A stretch of 33,160 nucleotides of DNA from Candidatus Daviesbacteria bacterium RIFCSPHIGHO2_01_FULL_41_45 (GTDB lineage Bacteria; Patescibacteriota; Microgenomatia; Daviesbacterales; UBA10151), in NCBI GenBank assembly GCA_001776975.1, contig MFCS01000012.1:1-33160 (forward strand), in the 5' to 3' direction. The position numbers and the translations under genes are program-made. Every line of letters begins with the position of its first letter. The first letter of the stretch is position 1. This document shows positions 9,055-17,850 of the stretch, piece after piece. The notes beneath the pieces are model-generated. The model had not been told where the DNA came from and searched no databases. It was given only the letters and a program-made list of their open reading frames with translations.

Positions 9055-10065
9055 GTGGCACTTACCTACCAAAAGTCCGGTGTTAATTACCATTTAATGG
9101 ATGCTTTTAAAAACGCCTGTGTTAGGGCCGGTGGCAACTCTCCCCAGATCCTGGAATTTTCTGATCACTATTTAATAGATATCAATGAAGGGATCGGTAG
9201 CTTGAATCAACTAGCAGATGACATTTATCAAAAATCCGGGAAGGACTTTTACTACCAGGTTGGCTGGGGAAATGCCGCTACTATTTTAAATGATTTATCA
9301 ATGTTTGGGGCTGTACCCTTGACCCTGAAATTATTTGTAGCTGCTGGTAGTGAGAACTGGTTTGCTGATACCAAACGCTGGAAAAATTTAATAAGGGGAT
9401 TTAAAGATGGGGCTAAGTTTGCCGGGGCTTCCTGGAATGGTGGAGAGACTCAAACTTTAGTTGGGGTCATTAATCCTAAATCAATTGTTCTGGGAGGATC
9501 AGCTACCGGAGTAGTTTCACCAAAAACTAATCTTATCTCTGATAAAAATATCAAAGAGGGAGACAGAATAATTATTGTTGAAAGCTCTGGGGTACATACC
9601 AATGGCATAACTTTAATTAGAAAGTTGTTTAAAAATCATTTGAAGATTTTGGAGCTGGCGATCAAAGACAAAACCATAATATATTCCCCATTAATTCAAA
9701 AGCTGCAGCAGCAAAAAATTAGCATTCATTACTGCTCTCACATTACTGGTCACGGCTGGAGAAAGATTATGAGGTCAAAACTAAACTTCAGTTATCTAAT
9801 AGATAAACTGCCCAGGATACATCCAATATTTAAAAGTATTCAGCAAAAAAGCCGGATGTCAGATATACAGATGTATGGAGATTATAATATGGGAGCTGGG
9901 TTTATTTTGGTTGTTGATCCCAATTCAGTAGATTCCATTTTAAAAATAGCTAAGAGTTTAAAATATATTGCCCTTGATGCTGGAGTTGTCAAAAAAGGTC
10001 CCAGAAAAGTAGTTATCCCACCACTGGGAATTGAATTCCTAGGAAAATCATTACAGATTAGATAA
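9055..10065 (+). CDS. PurM-like (AIR synthase/phosphoribosylformylglycinamidine cyclo-ligase-related) protein
   Basis: MALTYQKSGVNYHLMDAFK...; SSGVHTNGITLIRKLF; HITGHGWRKIMR; YGDYNMGAGFILVV resemble PurM motifs. Canonical DGVGTK loop replaced by NEGIGSL. Confidence 0.75.
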   Translation: MALTYQKSGVNYHLMDAFKNACVRAGGNSPQILEFSDHYLIDINEGIGSLNQLADDIYQKSGKDFYYQVGWGNAATILNDLSMFGAVPLTLKLFVAAGSENWFADTKRWKNLIRGFKDGAKFAGASWNGGETQTLVGVINPKSIVLGGSATGVVSPKTNLISDKNIKEGDRIIIVESSGVHTNGITLIRKLFKNHLKILELAIKDKTIIYSPLIQKLQQQKISIHYCSHITGHGWRKIMRSKLNFSYLIDKLPRIHPIFKSIQQKSRMSDIQMYGDYNMGAGFILVVDPNSVDSILKIAKSLKYIALDAGVVKKGPRKVVIPPLGIEFLGKSLQIR

Positions 10066-10095
10066 AGGGATTATTCCTGGTAAGAGTTAGGTAAA

Positions 10096-11121
10096 TTATC
10101 TGAAGAGAGGAAAGAGGTTTTTGATGAAATTTATCAGATCGTTTAATCTTGTCTCAAGCAGACCCTGCTGTTTCTTAGACTCATTAAGCTGATTTTGTAG
10201 ATCATTAATTTTTTGATTTAACTGATCTGTAGTTTGGTCCTGTTCAGGGGCAACTGAAATCATAGGGGTGACTGAAGGGGTAACAAATACCCCATTTTTA
10301 TTCTCAAACTTTGGGATAACAATCGCATTTGAGTCCTTACAACTCCCTACTTTATTAATACAAGCTTTAACCTTAACTGTGTAGTCCTTATCGCTCTCGA
10401 GATATAGGACAGCCGATGGACCGTACTCGCTCTGCCTGATAGAGGTTTTACCTCCACTCTCGGTAATATAAATATCATACAGCACTTTATAACCATCAAT
10501 GTTTACTGCGCTCCACTTAACAGTGGCCGTCCTGCCACCATATTTATTAACAGACGCATCAGCTTTTTGATTTAATAACCATACTTTAATATCATCTTGG
10601 ATAGTTGGGAGTGGCTTGACTGTCGGATAATCGGTTGGATTACGGTAGTCTTTATAGGGATCCTCTACTGAGGTTCTATAAGAATAATTATCATAAGCAC
10701 TATCTGTGTGATACTGCCCATCAAAATCAACCTTGATCGTGGGAATGTACGGGTCAGTGTATGTCTTATCACCTGCTTTAACAATTGCTGTCACAGATCG
10801 AGTTGCCAGGTTTAAAGATGCCATCTTGGCATAAACTCCACAGCTCTCATCCATTATCACTGTTTCATTGCCAGATGATGTCATAATGTAATCGTTAGGC
10901 TGAGAGTCTGTAAATTTGAATGTTACTTGAGTTCCCAGACAGGGTGTTCCAAGACCCAAAAAGAATCTTATATTTCTACCATACCCGATATCAGACCTCC
11001 AACCCTGGGTATCAGCTTGTATCTGTCCCACCGGTCCGCCAGCCAAGATTACCGTTGGGGAAAGAATTAAAGCAGCCATTAAGGCAACTGTTGATGTTAG
11101 AAGTTTCTTCAATATAACCAC
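10096..11121 (-). CDS. Secreted protein with signal peptide, Ig/FnIII-like region and C-terminal coiled coil; start GTG 11121 or TTG 11112
   Basis: MKKLLTSTVALMAALILSPTVILAGGPVG signal peptide; C-terminus LNQKINDLQNQLNESKKQQGLLETRLNDLINFIKNLFPLF. Confidence 0.6.
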   Translation of the reverse strand: MVILKKLLTSTVALMAALILSPTVILAGGPVGQIQADTQGWRSDIGYGRNIRFFLGLGTPCLGTQVTFKFTDSQPNDYIMTSSGNETVIMDESCGVYAKMASLNLATRSVTAIVKAGDKTYTDPYIPTIKVDFDGQYHTDSAYDNYSYRTSVEDPYKDYRNPTDYPTVKPLPTIQDDIKVWLLNQKADASVNKYGGRTATVKWSAVNIDGYKVLYDIYITESGGKTSIRQSEYGPSAVLYLESDKDYTVKVKACINKVGSCKDSNAIVIPKFENKNGVFVTPSVTPMISVAPEQDQTTDQLNQKINDLQNQLNESKKQQGLLETRLNDLINFIKNLFPLFR

Positions 11122-11152
11122 AATTCTATCTGATTATTCCGCTGAAGGCAAA

Positions 11153-12913
11153 TCAGCTCTTCAAAATTGAGAGGAAGGCTTCTTGGGGGATCTCTACTCT
11201 CCCAATCATCTTCATCTTTTTCTTACCCTCTTTTTGTTTATCTAAGAGTTTATCTTTCCTAGTCCTATCTCCCCCATAAAGCTTGGCTATGACATCTTTC
11301 CTAAAAGCAGATACCGTCTCTCTGGCAACAATCTTTCCTCCCACCATTGCCTGAATCGCTATCTCAAAATTTTGTCTGGGCAAAACATTCTTTAATTTTT
11401 CAGCCAACCTCCTACCAACCGTCTCCGCCTTGGGTTTAAAAATAATTGTTGATAAAGCATCCACTTTTTGTCCCCCCACTAAAAGATCCACTCTAACCGC
11501 ATCCACCTCCCTAAACTCCAAAAGCTCCCAATCTAAAGAAGCAAACCCGGAAGAGGCTGATTTTAACTTATCATAAAAATCGGTGATCATCTCCGAAAGA
11601 GGCATCTGATAGCTCATCTCCACCTGATTACCAAAATGGGCCATATCAACAAACTGGCCCCGTCTGTCTTGAACCAACTCCATCACCACCCCAATATATT
11701 CTTGGGGAGTGAATATCTTTAAAGAGACCCATGGCTCTTCTAATCCCTTAATATTCTCTCCTTGTGGTAGCTCTGATGGATTATGAATAAACTCGCCATC
11801 TAGCTTGTACTCCACAGATGGGGTAGTAGCCAACATATTGACGTTAAATTCTTGAGCCAACCTTTCTTGGACCACCTCAGCATGTAATAACCCTAAAAAT
11901 CCACACCTAAATCCAGAACCTAGAGCAGCCGATTGTTCAGGGGTATAGGAAAAAGCTGGGTCTGCTAGTTTAAACTTAGACAAGGCTTCCTTAAGCTCAA
12001 AGTACTCCGAGGCATCAATTGGGTATAATCCAACATAAACCATCGGCTTGACGGTCTTATACCCCGGTAGTTGCTGTGCGGAAAAATCGGTGGAGATAGT
12101 ATCTCCGACATGTACCTGATCAGCCTGTTTAATACCGGTGGCAATATAGCCAATCTCCCCAGCTTTTAACTCATCAACGGGGGTTAGTTGGGGCGCAAAA
12201 TAACCTTTTTCCAACACCTGACCGGTGGACTTAGTCCCTAAAAACACTACCCGGGACTGGCTGGTAGGAACAGTGCCCTCAATAACTCTCACCTGAGCTA
12301 TTACTCCTTTATAGCCATCAAAGAAAGAATCAAAGATCAAGGCCCTTAATGGTTTTTCTATCTCCATCTTGGGTGCAGGGACCTTCTCGATGACAGTTTT
12401 TAAAATTTCCTCAACCCCAGCTCCTGTTTTACCCGATGCCAGAAGGATCTCGGTATCAGAAAAGCCAAAAGTATCGCTTAACTGTTTCCTACATTTATCA
12501 ACATCTGAGTTAGGCAGATCAATTTTATTAATAACGGGAATTAGTGTTAAATTTTGCTCTAAAGCTGCTAAACCATGAGCTAAAGTTTGGGCCTGGATAC
12601 CTTGAGTGGCATCCACTAAAAGTATTGCCCCCTCAACTGCAGCCAGTGACCGGGAGACTTCGTATGAGAAATCGACATGACCAGGAGTATCAATCAAATT
12701 TAGGGTATAGGGAATAGCGTCCAGGGTATAGGACATGCGGACTGGAGCCAGCTTGATAGTAATGCCCCGTTCACGCTCTAGAGCTAAGGAGTCCAGTAGC
12801 TGTTCCTGCATGTCTTTGCTGGCTACAGTCTGAGTAATCTCCAAAAACCGATCAGCCAAAGTTGACTTACCATGATCAATATGGGCAATAATACAGAAGT
12901 TCCTGATATTCAC
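11153..12913 (-). CDS. lepA: Elongation factor 4 (LepA)
   Basis: MNIRNFCIIAHIDHGKSTLADRFLE...ERERGITIKLAPVRM...NLIDTPGHVDFSYEVSRSLAAVEGAILLVDATQGIQAQTLA...; LepA C-terminal LYGGDRTRKDKLLDKQKEGKKKMK. Confidence 0.98.
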   Translation of the reverse strand: MNIRNFCIIAHIDHGKSTLADRFLEITQTVASKDMQEQLLDSLALERERGITIKLAPVRMSYTLDAIPYTLNLIDTPGHVDFSYEVSRSLAAVEGAILLVDATQGIQAQTLAHGLAALEQNLTLIPVINKIDLPNSDVDKCRKQLSDTFGFSDTEILLASGKTGAGVEEILKTVIEKVPAPKMEIEKPLRALIFDSFFDGYKGVIAQVRVIEGTVPTSQSRVVFLGTKSTGQVLEKGYFAPQLTPVDELKAGEIGYIATGIKQADQVHVGDTISTDFSAQQLPGYKTVKPMVYVGLYPIDASEYFELKEALSKFKLADPAFSYTPEQSAALGSGFRCGFLGLLHAEVVQERLAQEFNVNMLATTPSVEYKLDGEFIHNPSELPQGENIKGLEEPWVSLKIFTPQEYIGVVMELVQDRRGQFVDMAHFGNQVEMSYQMPLSEMITDFYDKLKSASSGFASLDWELLEFREVDAVRVDLLVGGQKVDALSTIIFKPKAETVGRRLAEKLKNVLPRQNFEIAIQAMVGGKIVARETVSAFRKDVIAKLYGGDRTRKDKLLDKQKEGKKKMKMIGRVEIPQEAFLSILKS

Positions 12914-12948
12914 AGTGTGGGTATTGTATTCTAATCTTCCCGCAGAGA

Positions 12949-14586
12949 CTAGAGAGCTCCTGTTTCCTTAATCATCTCCTGAGATTTTAATTTTGATTGC
13001 ATGGAGGCAAACCGCTTAATTATCCCTCCAAAAGTATGGATCTCTTTAACTTGTAGCAGCCAGACTAACAATAAATACACCCCCAGTCCAAACGAGCCAG
13101 CTATCCCAGTTAATAACATTAAATTAATTGTTTTCGTGGTATCAAAAACTAACTGATCAAAGGCTTTAATCGGAACATATAGGGCTACCGCTGCTACCAG
13201 TGCAGCAAACAGCATCTTCAAAAAAGGCTCCCACAGTTCCTTAAAACTAAATCCACCTAACTTATTACCCAACAATTGCACCAACATAACCAAGGAAATA
13301 TTAGAAACTATAGCGTAGGACAACCCTAAACTCCAGACCTCCCAACCCAAGACCCTAACAAAGACATAGCTTAAAATTACATTCAAGGTTACCGAGACAA
13401 CTGATACTATGACTGGAGTTCTGGTGTCTTTTAAAGCATAGAATCCCCTCATCAGTAATAAAACCACTGCTTGGGCTGTTAGACCAGCTGCTAAAAAGGC
13501 AACTGTCCGACCGGTCAATACCGTTGACGGCCAATCAAATTGAGAGGCTCCGAACACCAACCTTACTGCTGGAACTCTCAGGACGATTAAGATCGCTGCT
13601 GCCGGGAGGGTTAAAAAAAGAATTTGATGCATGGTAGTTAATAGCGTTCCTTTAAATAACTGCATCTCACCCCGGGATCTTTCCTGAGACAATACCGGGA
13701 GAGCTGCCTGAGCTAATGTTGCCCCAAATAAACCAATCGGGACAGTATGTAAGTGAGTGGCAAAAGTAAGATACGTAACCGATGAGGCGGAGATTAAAGA
13801 AGCCAACAAGATCCCCACAGTTTCATTAATCTGCTCTACTGCTACTCCCACGGTTCTCATGCTCATCATTGAGGAGACCTCTTTTAAGCCAGCGTCTTTG
13901 AGATTAATTTTTAAGCTATGACGAAACCCTAATTTGGAAACTAAGGGCAGTTGCACCAGAGCATGCATTGCTGCTCCCAAAACCACCCCAAAAGCTGCGC
14001 CATTGATACCTAAGATTGGGGTTAAAAAGATAATTCCCAAAATAATCCCCAAGTTATAAAATAAGGCTGCCAGCGCTGGAATGATAAACCTCTGATATGC
14101 TTGGGCGATCCCGGCATAAAAAGCCCCCACTGCCAATAAAATCTGCCCCAACATAATAATCCGAGTTAGTGAGGCGGTTTGTTGCTGTTCTGCAAAAGAA
14201 AATCCAGGCACCACCAATCTAGTTAAAGGATCAGCCAGAAAAAATACTAAGATACTGACTAAGGAAAAAACTATTAACACTAAATTGAGTATCCCCGAAC
14301 CAAATTCAAAAGCCTCTCTCTCGCTTTTTTTATGAAGATATTCTGTAAAAACCGGGATAAAAGCTACCGATACCGCTCCAAAGATTAGCAGTTGAAACAT
14401 CAGATCAGGTATCCGGAAAGCTGCCAAAAACACCGCTACAGCATCCGGGGAGAAGTTGTGTGCTAATAAGCGATCCCTAACTAAACCCAATATCTTAGAG
14501 GCAGCCACAGTAACCATCAAAACCACTGCCCCTGATAAAATTGAGTTCTGGCGAATGGACAGCAACTCAAATAAATTTTTGACCAT
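12949..14586 (-). CDS. murJ: Lipid II flippase MurJ (MviN)
   Basis: Multi-TM; SGAVVLMVTVAASKILGLVRDRLLAHNFSPDAVAVFLAAFRIPDLMFQLLIFGAVSVAFIPVFTEY. Confidence 0.95.
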   Translation of the reverse strand: MVKNLFELLSIRQNSILSGAVVLMVTVAASKILGLVRDRLLAHNFSPDAVAVFLAAFRIPDLMFQLLIFGAVSVAFIPVFTEYLHKKSEREAFEFGSGILNLVLIVFSLVSILVFFLADPLTRLVVPGFSFAEQQQTASLTRIIMLGQILLAVGAFYAGIAQAYQRFIIPALAALFYNLGIILGIIFLTPILGINGAAFGVVLGAAMHALVQLPLVSKLGFRHSLKINLKDAGLKEVSSMMSMRTVGVAVEQINETVGILLASLISASSVTYLTFATHLHTVPIGLFGATLAQAALPVLSQERSRGEMQLFKGTLLTTMHQILFLTLPAAAILIVLRVPAVRLVFGASQFDWPSTVLTGRTVAFLAAGLTAQAVVLLLMRGFYALKDTRTPVIVSVVSVTLNVILSYVFVRVLGWEVWSLGLSYAIVSNISLVMLVQLLGNKLGGFSFKELWEPFLKMLFAALVAAVALYVPIKAFDQLVFDTTKTINLMLLTGIAGSFGLGVYLLLVWLLQVKEIHTFGGIIKRFASMQSKLKSQEMIKETGAL

Positions 14587-14608
14587 TGTAAAAATAATAC
14601 TCTTAAAC

Positions 14609-14638
14609 TTGTCTTAAGGCTATATGGTATGTTAATAT
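14609..14638 (+). promoter_or_regulatory. Putative rpsT promoter TTGTCT-N18-TAATAT
   Basis: -35 14609-14614, -10 14633-14638, 7 nt before ATG 14646. Confidence 0.5.
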
Positions 14639-14645
14639 TCCCGAT

Positions 14646-14885
14646 ATGCCGATTATTCGTTCAGCCATCAAAAAGATGCGCAAAGATAAACTTCGCACTG
14701 CGAGGAACGCTAAACGCGAGGAGGGCATGAAGCGGGCAATTAAGACCGCCCGCCACACCCCAAACCCAAAAAACCTGACCGCTGCTTTCTCAGCACTTGA
14801 TAAAGCTGCCAAAGTCAACTTGATTCATGTAAACAAAGCTTCACGCTTAAAATCTCGCCTCTCAAAATTGGCCGCCATAAAATAA
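14646..14885 (+). CDS. rpsT: 30S ribosomal protein S20
   Basis: MPIIRSAIKKMRKDKLRTARNAKREEGMKRAIKTARHTPNPKNLTAAFSALDKAAKVNLIHVNKASRLKSRLSKLAAIK. Confidence 0.96.
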   Translation: MPIIRSAIKKMRKDKLRTARNAKREEGMKRAIKTARHTPNPKNLTAAFSALDKAAKVNLIHVNKASRLKSRLSKLAAIK

Positions 14886-14926
14886 TCCACACATAGTCTT
14901 CCACTTTTGGTAAACTAATAACTAAT

Positions 14927-15526
14927 ATGACTGCCCCAACTCAACAGTCTGCTCCAATTAAAAATCTCTTAAAAACTAACCTGCTAATCAGGAGCTCTGA
15001 TCGCTTAAAATTTCACACCCGATTAATAAAGTGGTTGCTCTCGTCTGGTAGATATATCGTTATTATTGTTGAGATGATCGTTATTGGGGCCTTCGTTTAT
15101 CGTTACAAATTGGACGCCGACTTAGTATCTCTACAAGAAGATATTGTTCAGCAATCTGCTTATGTCCAATCGTTAAAACGGGATGAGGATTTAATTAGAT
15201 TAACCCAGTTTCAACTCTCAAGTATTAAGACGGCTCGAGATGCTGATTTAGATGTGGCGACCTTCCTTTCTACGGTTGCCACCCTAACTCCTAAAAACAT
15301 TAAACTAACTACTCTGAGTATTAACAACGGAGGAGATATTAAAACAACTCCCACTTTTAGTCTCAATGGCACTACCACCTCTAATGATCAGTTGTCTCTA
15401 TTTTTAAAAACGTTACAAAAAGATCCCCAATTTGCTAACGTTACGCTGTCTAATCTTTCGTTTGAAGGCCTAACGACCTTCACTATTACTGGCGAGTTGG
15501 TTAAAAAAGGAGGTAAAACTTCCTAA
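14927..15526 (+). CDS. PilN-like type IV pilus assembly protein
   Basis: Single N-terminal TM, coiled coil, C-terminal ferredoxin-like region (FLSTVATLTPKNIKLTTLSINNGG...LSLFLKTLQKDPQFANVTLSNL). Confidence 0.65.
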   Translation: MTAPTQQSAPIKNLLKTNLLIRSSDRLKFHTRLIKWLLSSGRYIVIIVEMIVIGAFVYRYKLDADLVSLQEDIVQQSAYVQSLKRDEDLIRLTQFQLSSIKTARDADLDVATFLSTVATLTPKNIKLTTLSINNGGDIKTTPTFSLNGTTTSNDQLSLFLKTLQKDPQFANVTLSNLSFEGLTTFTITGELVKKGGKTS

Positions 15527-16123
15527 ATGAACCCCCGTTACTCCAGATACTACACCCACATTGAACCGGTATTTAAAAATCCGCTGGTTCGTTCCTTTGC
15601 CCCTTTTATCTTTAGCTTGATTTCGTTGATGGTTTTTGGGATATTTGCTATCCGCCCAACTATCTCTACCATCCTAAACTTGGACCAATCCTTAAATAAC
15701 AGCCAAACAGTATTAAATAAATTAAACTTAAAAGCCCAAAATCTGGTGGAGGGGAAAAATAATTATAATTCCTTGGATGAGCAAACCCGGCGTAAGATAG
15801 CTCAAGCCATTCCACCTTTTGCCCAGCTTTCCTCGGTTATCGCCTCGCTGCAAACCTCACTGGCTTCACAATCAGCTATCTCCAGCTTACAAATTCAGCC
15901 CTTAACCATCTTTGACATTTCAACTCCCAGCAAATATCCTGCCGAACTAAAAACAGTTGAGTTTACTTACTCAGTATCTGGAAACTATCCCCAATTAATT
16001 AGCGCTTTGCAAAGCCTTAAACGCTCATCTCGACTGATCAGCATTGACTCTGTTATGATCACCAAAGCTGCCAGTGATGCGACCCAGATGAACGTCTCTG
16101 GGAAAGCCTATTTTTTGAGATGA
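15527..16123 (+). CDS. PilO-like type IV pilus assembly protein
   Basis: N-terminal TM plus coiled coil and PilO-like C-terminus; directly follows the PilN-like gene. Confidence 0.6.
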   Translation: MNPRYSRYYTHIEPVFKNPLVRSFAPFIFSLISLMVFGIFAIRPTISTILNLDQSLNNSQTVLNKLNLKAQNLVEGKNNYNSLDEQTRRKIAQAIPPFAQLSSVIASLQTSLASQSAISSLQIQPLTIFDISTPSKYPAELKTVEFTYSVSGNYPQLISALQSLKRSSRLISIDSVMITKAASDATQMNVSGKAYFLR

Positions 16124-16287
16124 ACAACCGATCGTTTCTTTATATCGTCATCCTTACTTTTTTAACTGTCGCAGCCTGGGTAGTTTTTGACATCCTGCAC
16201 TCTAGATCCCAAATCACAACACCTACTGAGACCCAGAAATTAATTGAACCGATCTCCCCTACATTTGAGATCGAGGTTTTAAAATGA
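16120..16287 (+). CDS. Small 55-aa single-TM protein, absent from the ORF track
   Basis: MNNRSFLYIVILTFLTVAAWVVFDILHSRSQITTPTETQKLIEPISPTFEIEVLK; ATGA overlaps at both ends with the flanking genes. Confidence 0.75.
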   Translation: MNNRSFLYIVILTFLTVAAWVVFDILHSRSQITTPTETQKLIEPISPTFEIEVLK

Positions 16288-17198
16288 GAATCCCTACAAT
16301 ACTGGGAATACTCCTTCTAGTCATAGGTATCGGGGTGGGGGTTTATTTAACTAAAGAGCGACAGGTCTTTTTTTCTCAAGCCAGCGTAGTTAATACTCCC
16401 AGTCAAGTAACAGTAGCCAATATCGACTCTACCTCAGCCTCAATTTATTGGCAAACTGACAAAGAGTCCCCCGGGTTTATTACGGCCGGATTAACACCTT
16501 CTGGTTTAGATTTAACTTTTAATGATGATCGGGATCTACAAACCCCTCAAAAACACACTCTTCATTTTGTTACACTAAAATCCCTCCAAGCCGATACTAC
16601 CTATCATTTCCAGGTTGTGTCTGGTGGCGTAGCAGATACCCAAACACGCTCATTTACCACTAGTAGGGAGGTTTCCCCTAGTAATTTATCGCCCCTCAGT
16701 GGGGTAGTGCTGGATGAAAAGTTACAACCGGTTACTGAGGCTTTAGTTATCCTAAGTATCCCGGGTGCCCAATCTTTAGCGACTATCACAAAATCGAGCG
16801 GTAACTTTATTCTACCCTTAGTTTCCCTAAAAACCGCAGATTTAGCTTTGGGTTTTGACCTCTCAACGTCAAAAGTTGGCTCCTTGAAGATATTTAACTC
16901 ATTAAAAAACTCCACACTAGAGGTAGAGATCCCTTCATCTTATGAACCATCACTGCCAACAATTATCCTCGGAGAAAATCGATCTTTAGTTCCCACTAAG
17001 GCACCCACACCCACCCCAGATCCAATAACTAAATATGATCTGAACGCAGATAAAAAATTAGATGATAAAGATCGTCAGATTATCAGGAGTAATTTTTACA
17101 GTCAAAAAGAGGATTCACTAAGAGTTGATTTCAACGGTGATGGGGTAGTCAATCAACAAGATCTATCTCTTTTCAACAACGCTGCTGCTAATTTGTAA
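16284..17198 (+). CDS. Surface/secreted protein: TM/signal, FnIII-like domain, carboxypeptidase-regulatory-like domain, C-terminal type I dockerin
   Basis: SQVTVANIDSTSASIYWQTDKESPGFI...; PTPTPDP linker; two Ca-loop repeats DLNADKKLDDKDRQII and DFNGDGVVNQQDLSLF. Confidence 0.8.
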   Translation: MRIPTILGILLLVIGIGVGVYLTKERQVFFSQASVVNTPSQVTVANIDSTSASIYWQTDKESPGFITAGLTPSGLDLTFNDDRDLQTPQKHTLHFVTLKSLQADTTYHFQVVSGGVADTQTRSFTTSREVSPSNLSPLSGVVLDEKLQPVTEALVILSIPGAQSLATITKSSGNFILPLVSLKTADLALGFDLSTSKVGSLKIFNSLKNSTLEVEIPSSYEPSLPTIILGENRSLVPTKAPTPTPDPITKYDLNADKKLDDKDRQIIRSNFYSQKEDSLRVDFNGDGVVNQQDLSLFNNAAANL

Positions 17199-17850
17199 TA
17201 AACCTCTCAGTTAACCTAAACAAGCCTAATTTCTCATCTGTTTTACCTGATTTAATATCCGACTCAGTGTCCAAGACTATTCTATATAGCCTCTGCCAAT
17301 CACAGTCCTGAAAACGTTTTTTTTGATCACCTACTTTCTTCCTCATAAACGGGCTAGCTGGAGCAGGTAATAAGTTTCTTCTTAACCCATAAAAGATCAT
17401 GCTGAGCGTATACATCCCGCCATAGTTTTGCAGCAGCTTCTCTAACTCTACAAAGGCCTCTTTTTTACCTTCTAATAAACTATCTATAAATGGGAAAGCG
17501 GTTATCTCTTTTTCAGCCTCAAACTGGGTTATGTTAGCCTTGATTTTTTTAGCTGAGGAGATAATCTTACTATCAACCCGAGGGCTATCGGCAACCAATA
17601 ACACCGTTAAACTCTCCTCTCCTTGAGGTAAAATTTCCAAGTCCAAGTTGTCTGGAAGATTCTCAGCTACGATTAAACGAGAACTGCTGGCAAATAATGG
17701 CGCCGACTGAATTAACTGTTGTAATTTCTCTACCCCATCAATTTTTATATCAACACTGTAAACAACATCTTCCTCAAATGAAGATTTTATCTTTAACAGC
17801 TGATCTCTCTTGCTAACCAACCCCGGGCCATATAAAACAACTGCTTTCAT
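17188..17850 (-). CDS. holA: DNA polymerase III delta subunit-like protein (short)
   Basis: HolA-like pattern (YSVDIKIDGVEKLQQLIQSAPLFASSSRLIVAENLP; TLSMIFYGLRRNLL), near rpsT; only 220 aa. Confidence 0.55.
   Translation of the reverse strand: MKAVVLYGPGLVSKRDQLLKIKSSFEEDVVYSVDIKIDGVEKLQQLIQSAPLFASSSRLIVAENLPDNLDLEILPQGEESLTVLLVADSPRVDSKIISSAKKIKANITQFEAEKEITAFPFIDSLLEGKKEAFVELEKLLQNYGGMYTLSMIFYGLRRNLLPAPASPFMRKKVGDQKKRFQDCDWQRLYRIVLDTESDIKSGKTDEKLGLFRLTERFITN

Noticed and set aside
14603-14818. Minus-strand 71-aa ORF
   Set aside because: Antisense to rpsT and covers its promoter region.
15500-15530. AAAGGAGG Shine-Dalgarno before the PilO-like gene
   Set aside because: Spacing of about 13 nt to ATG is long and it overlaps Lys/Gly codons; cannot be assigned with confidence.
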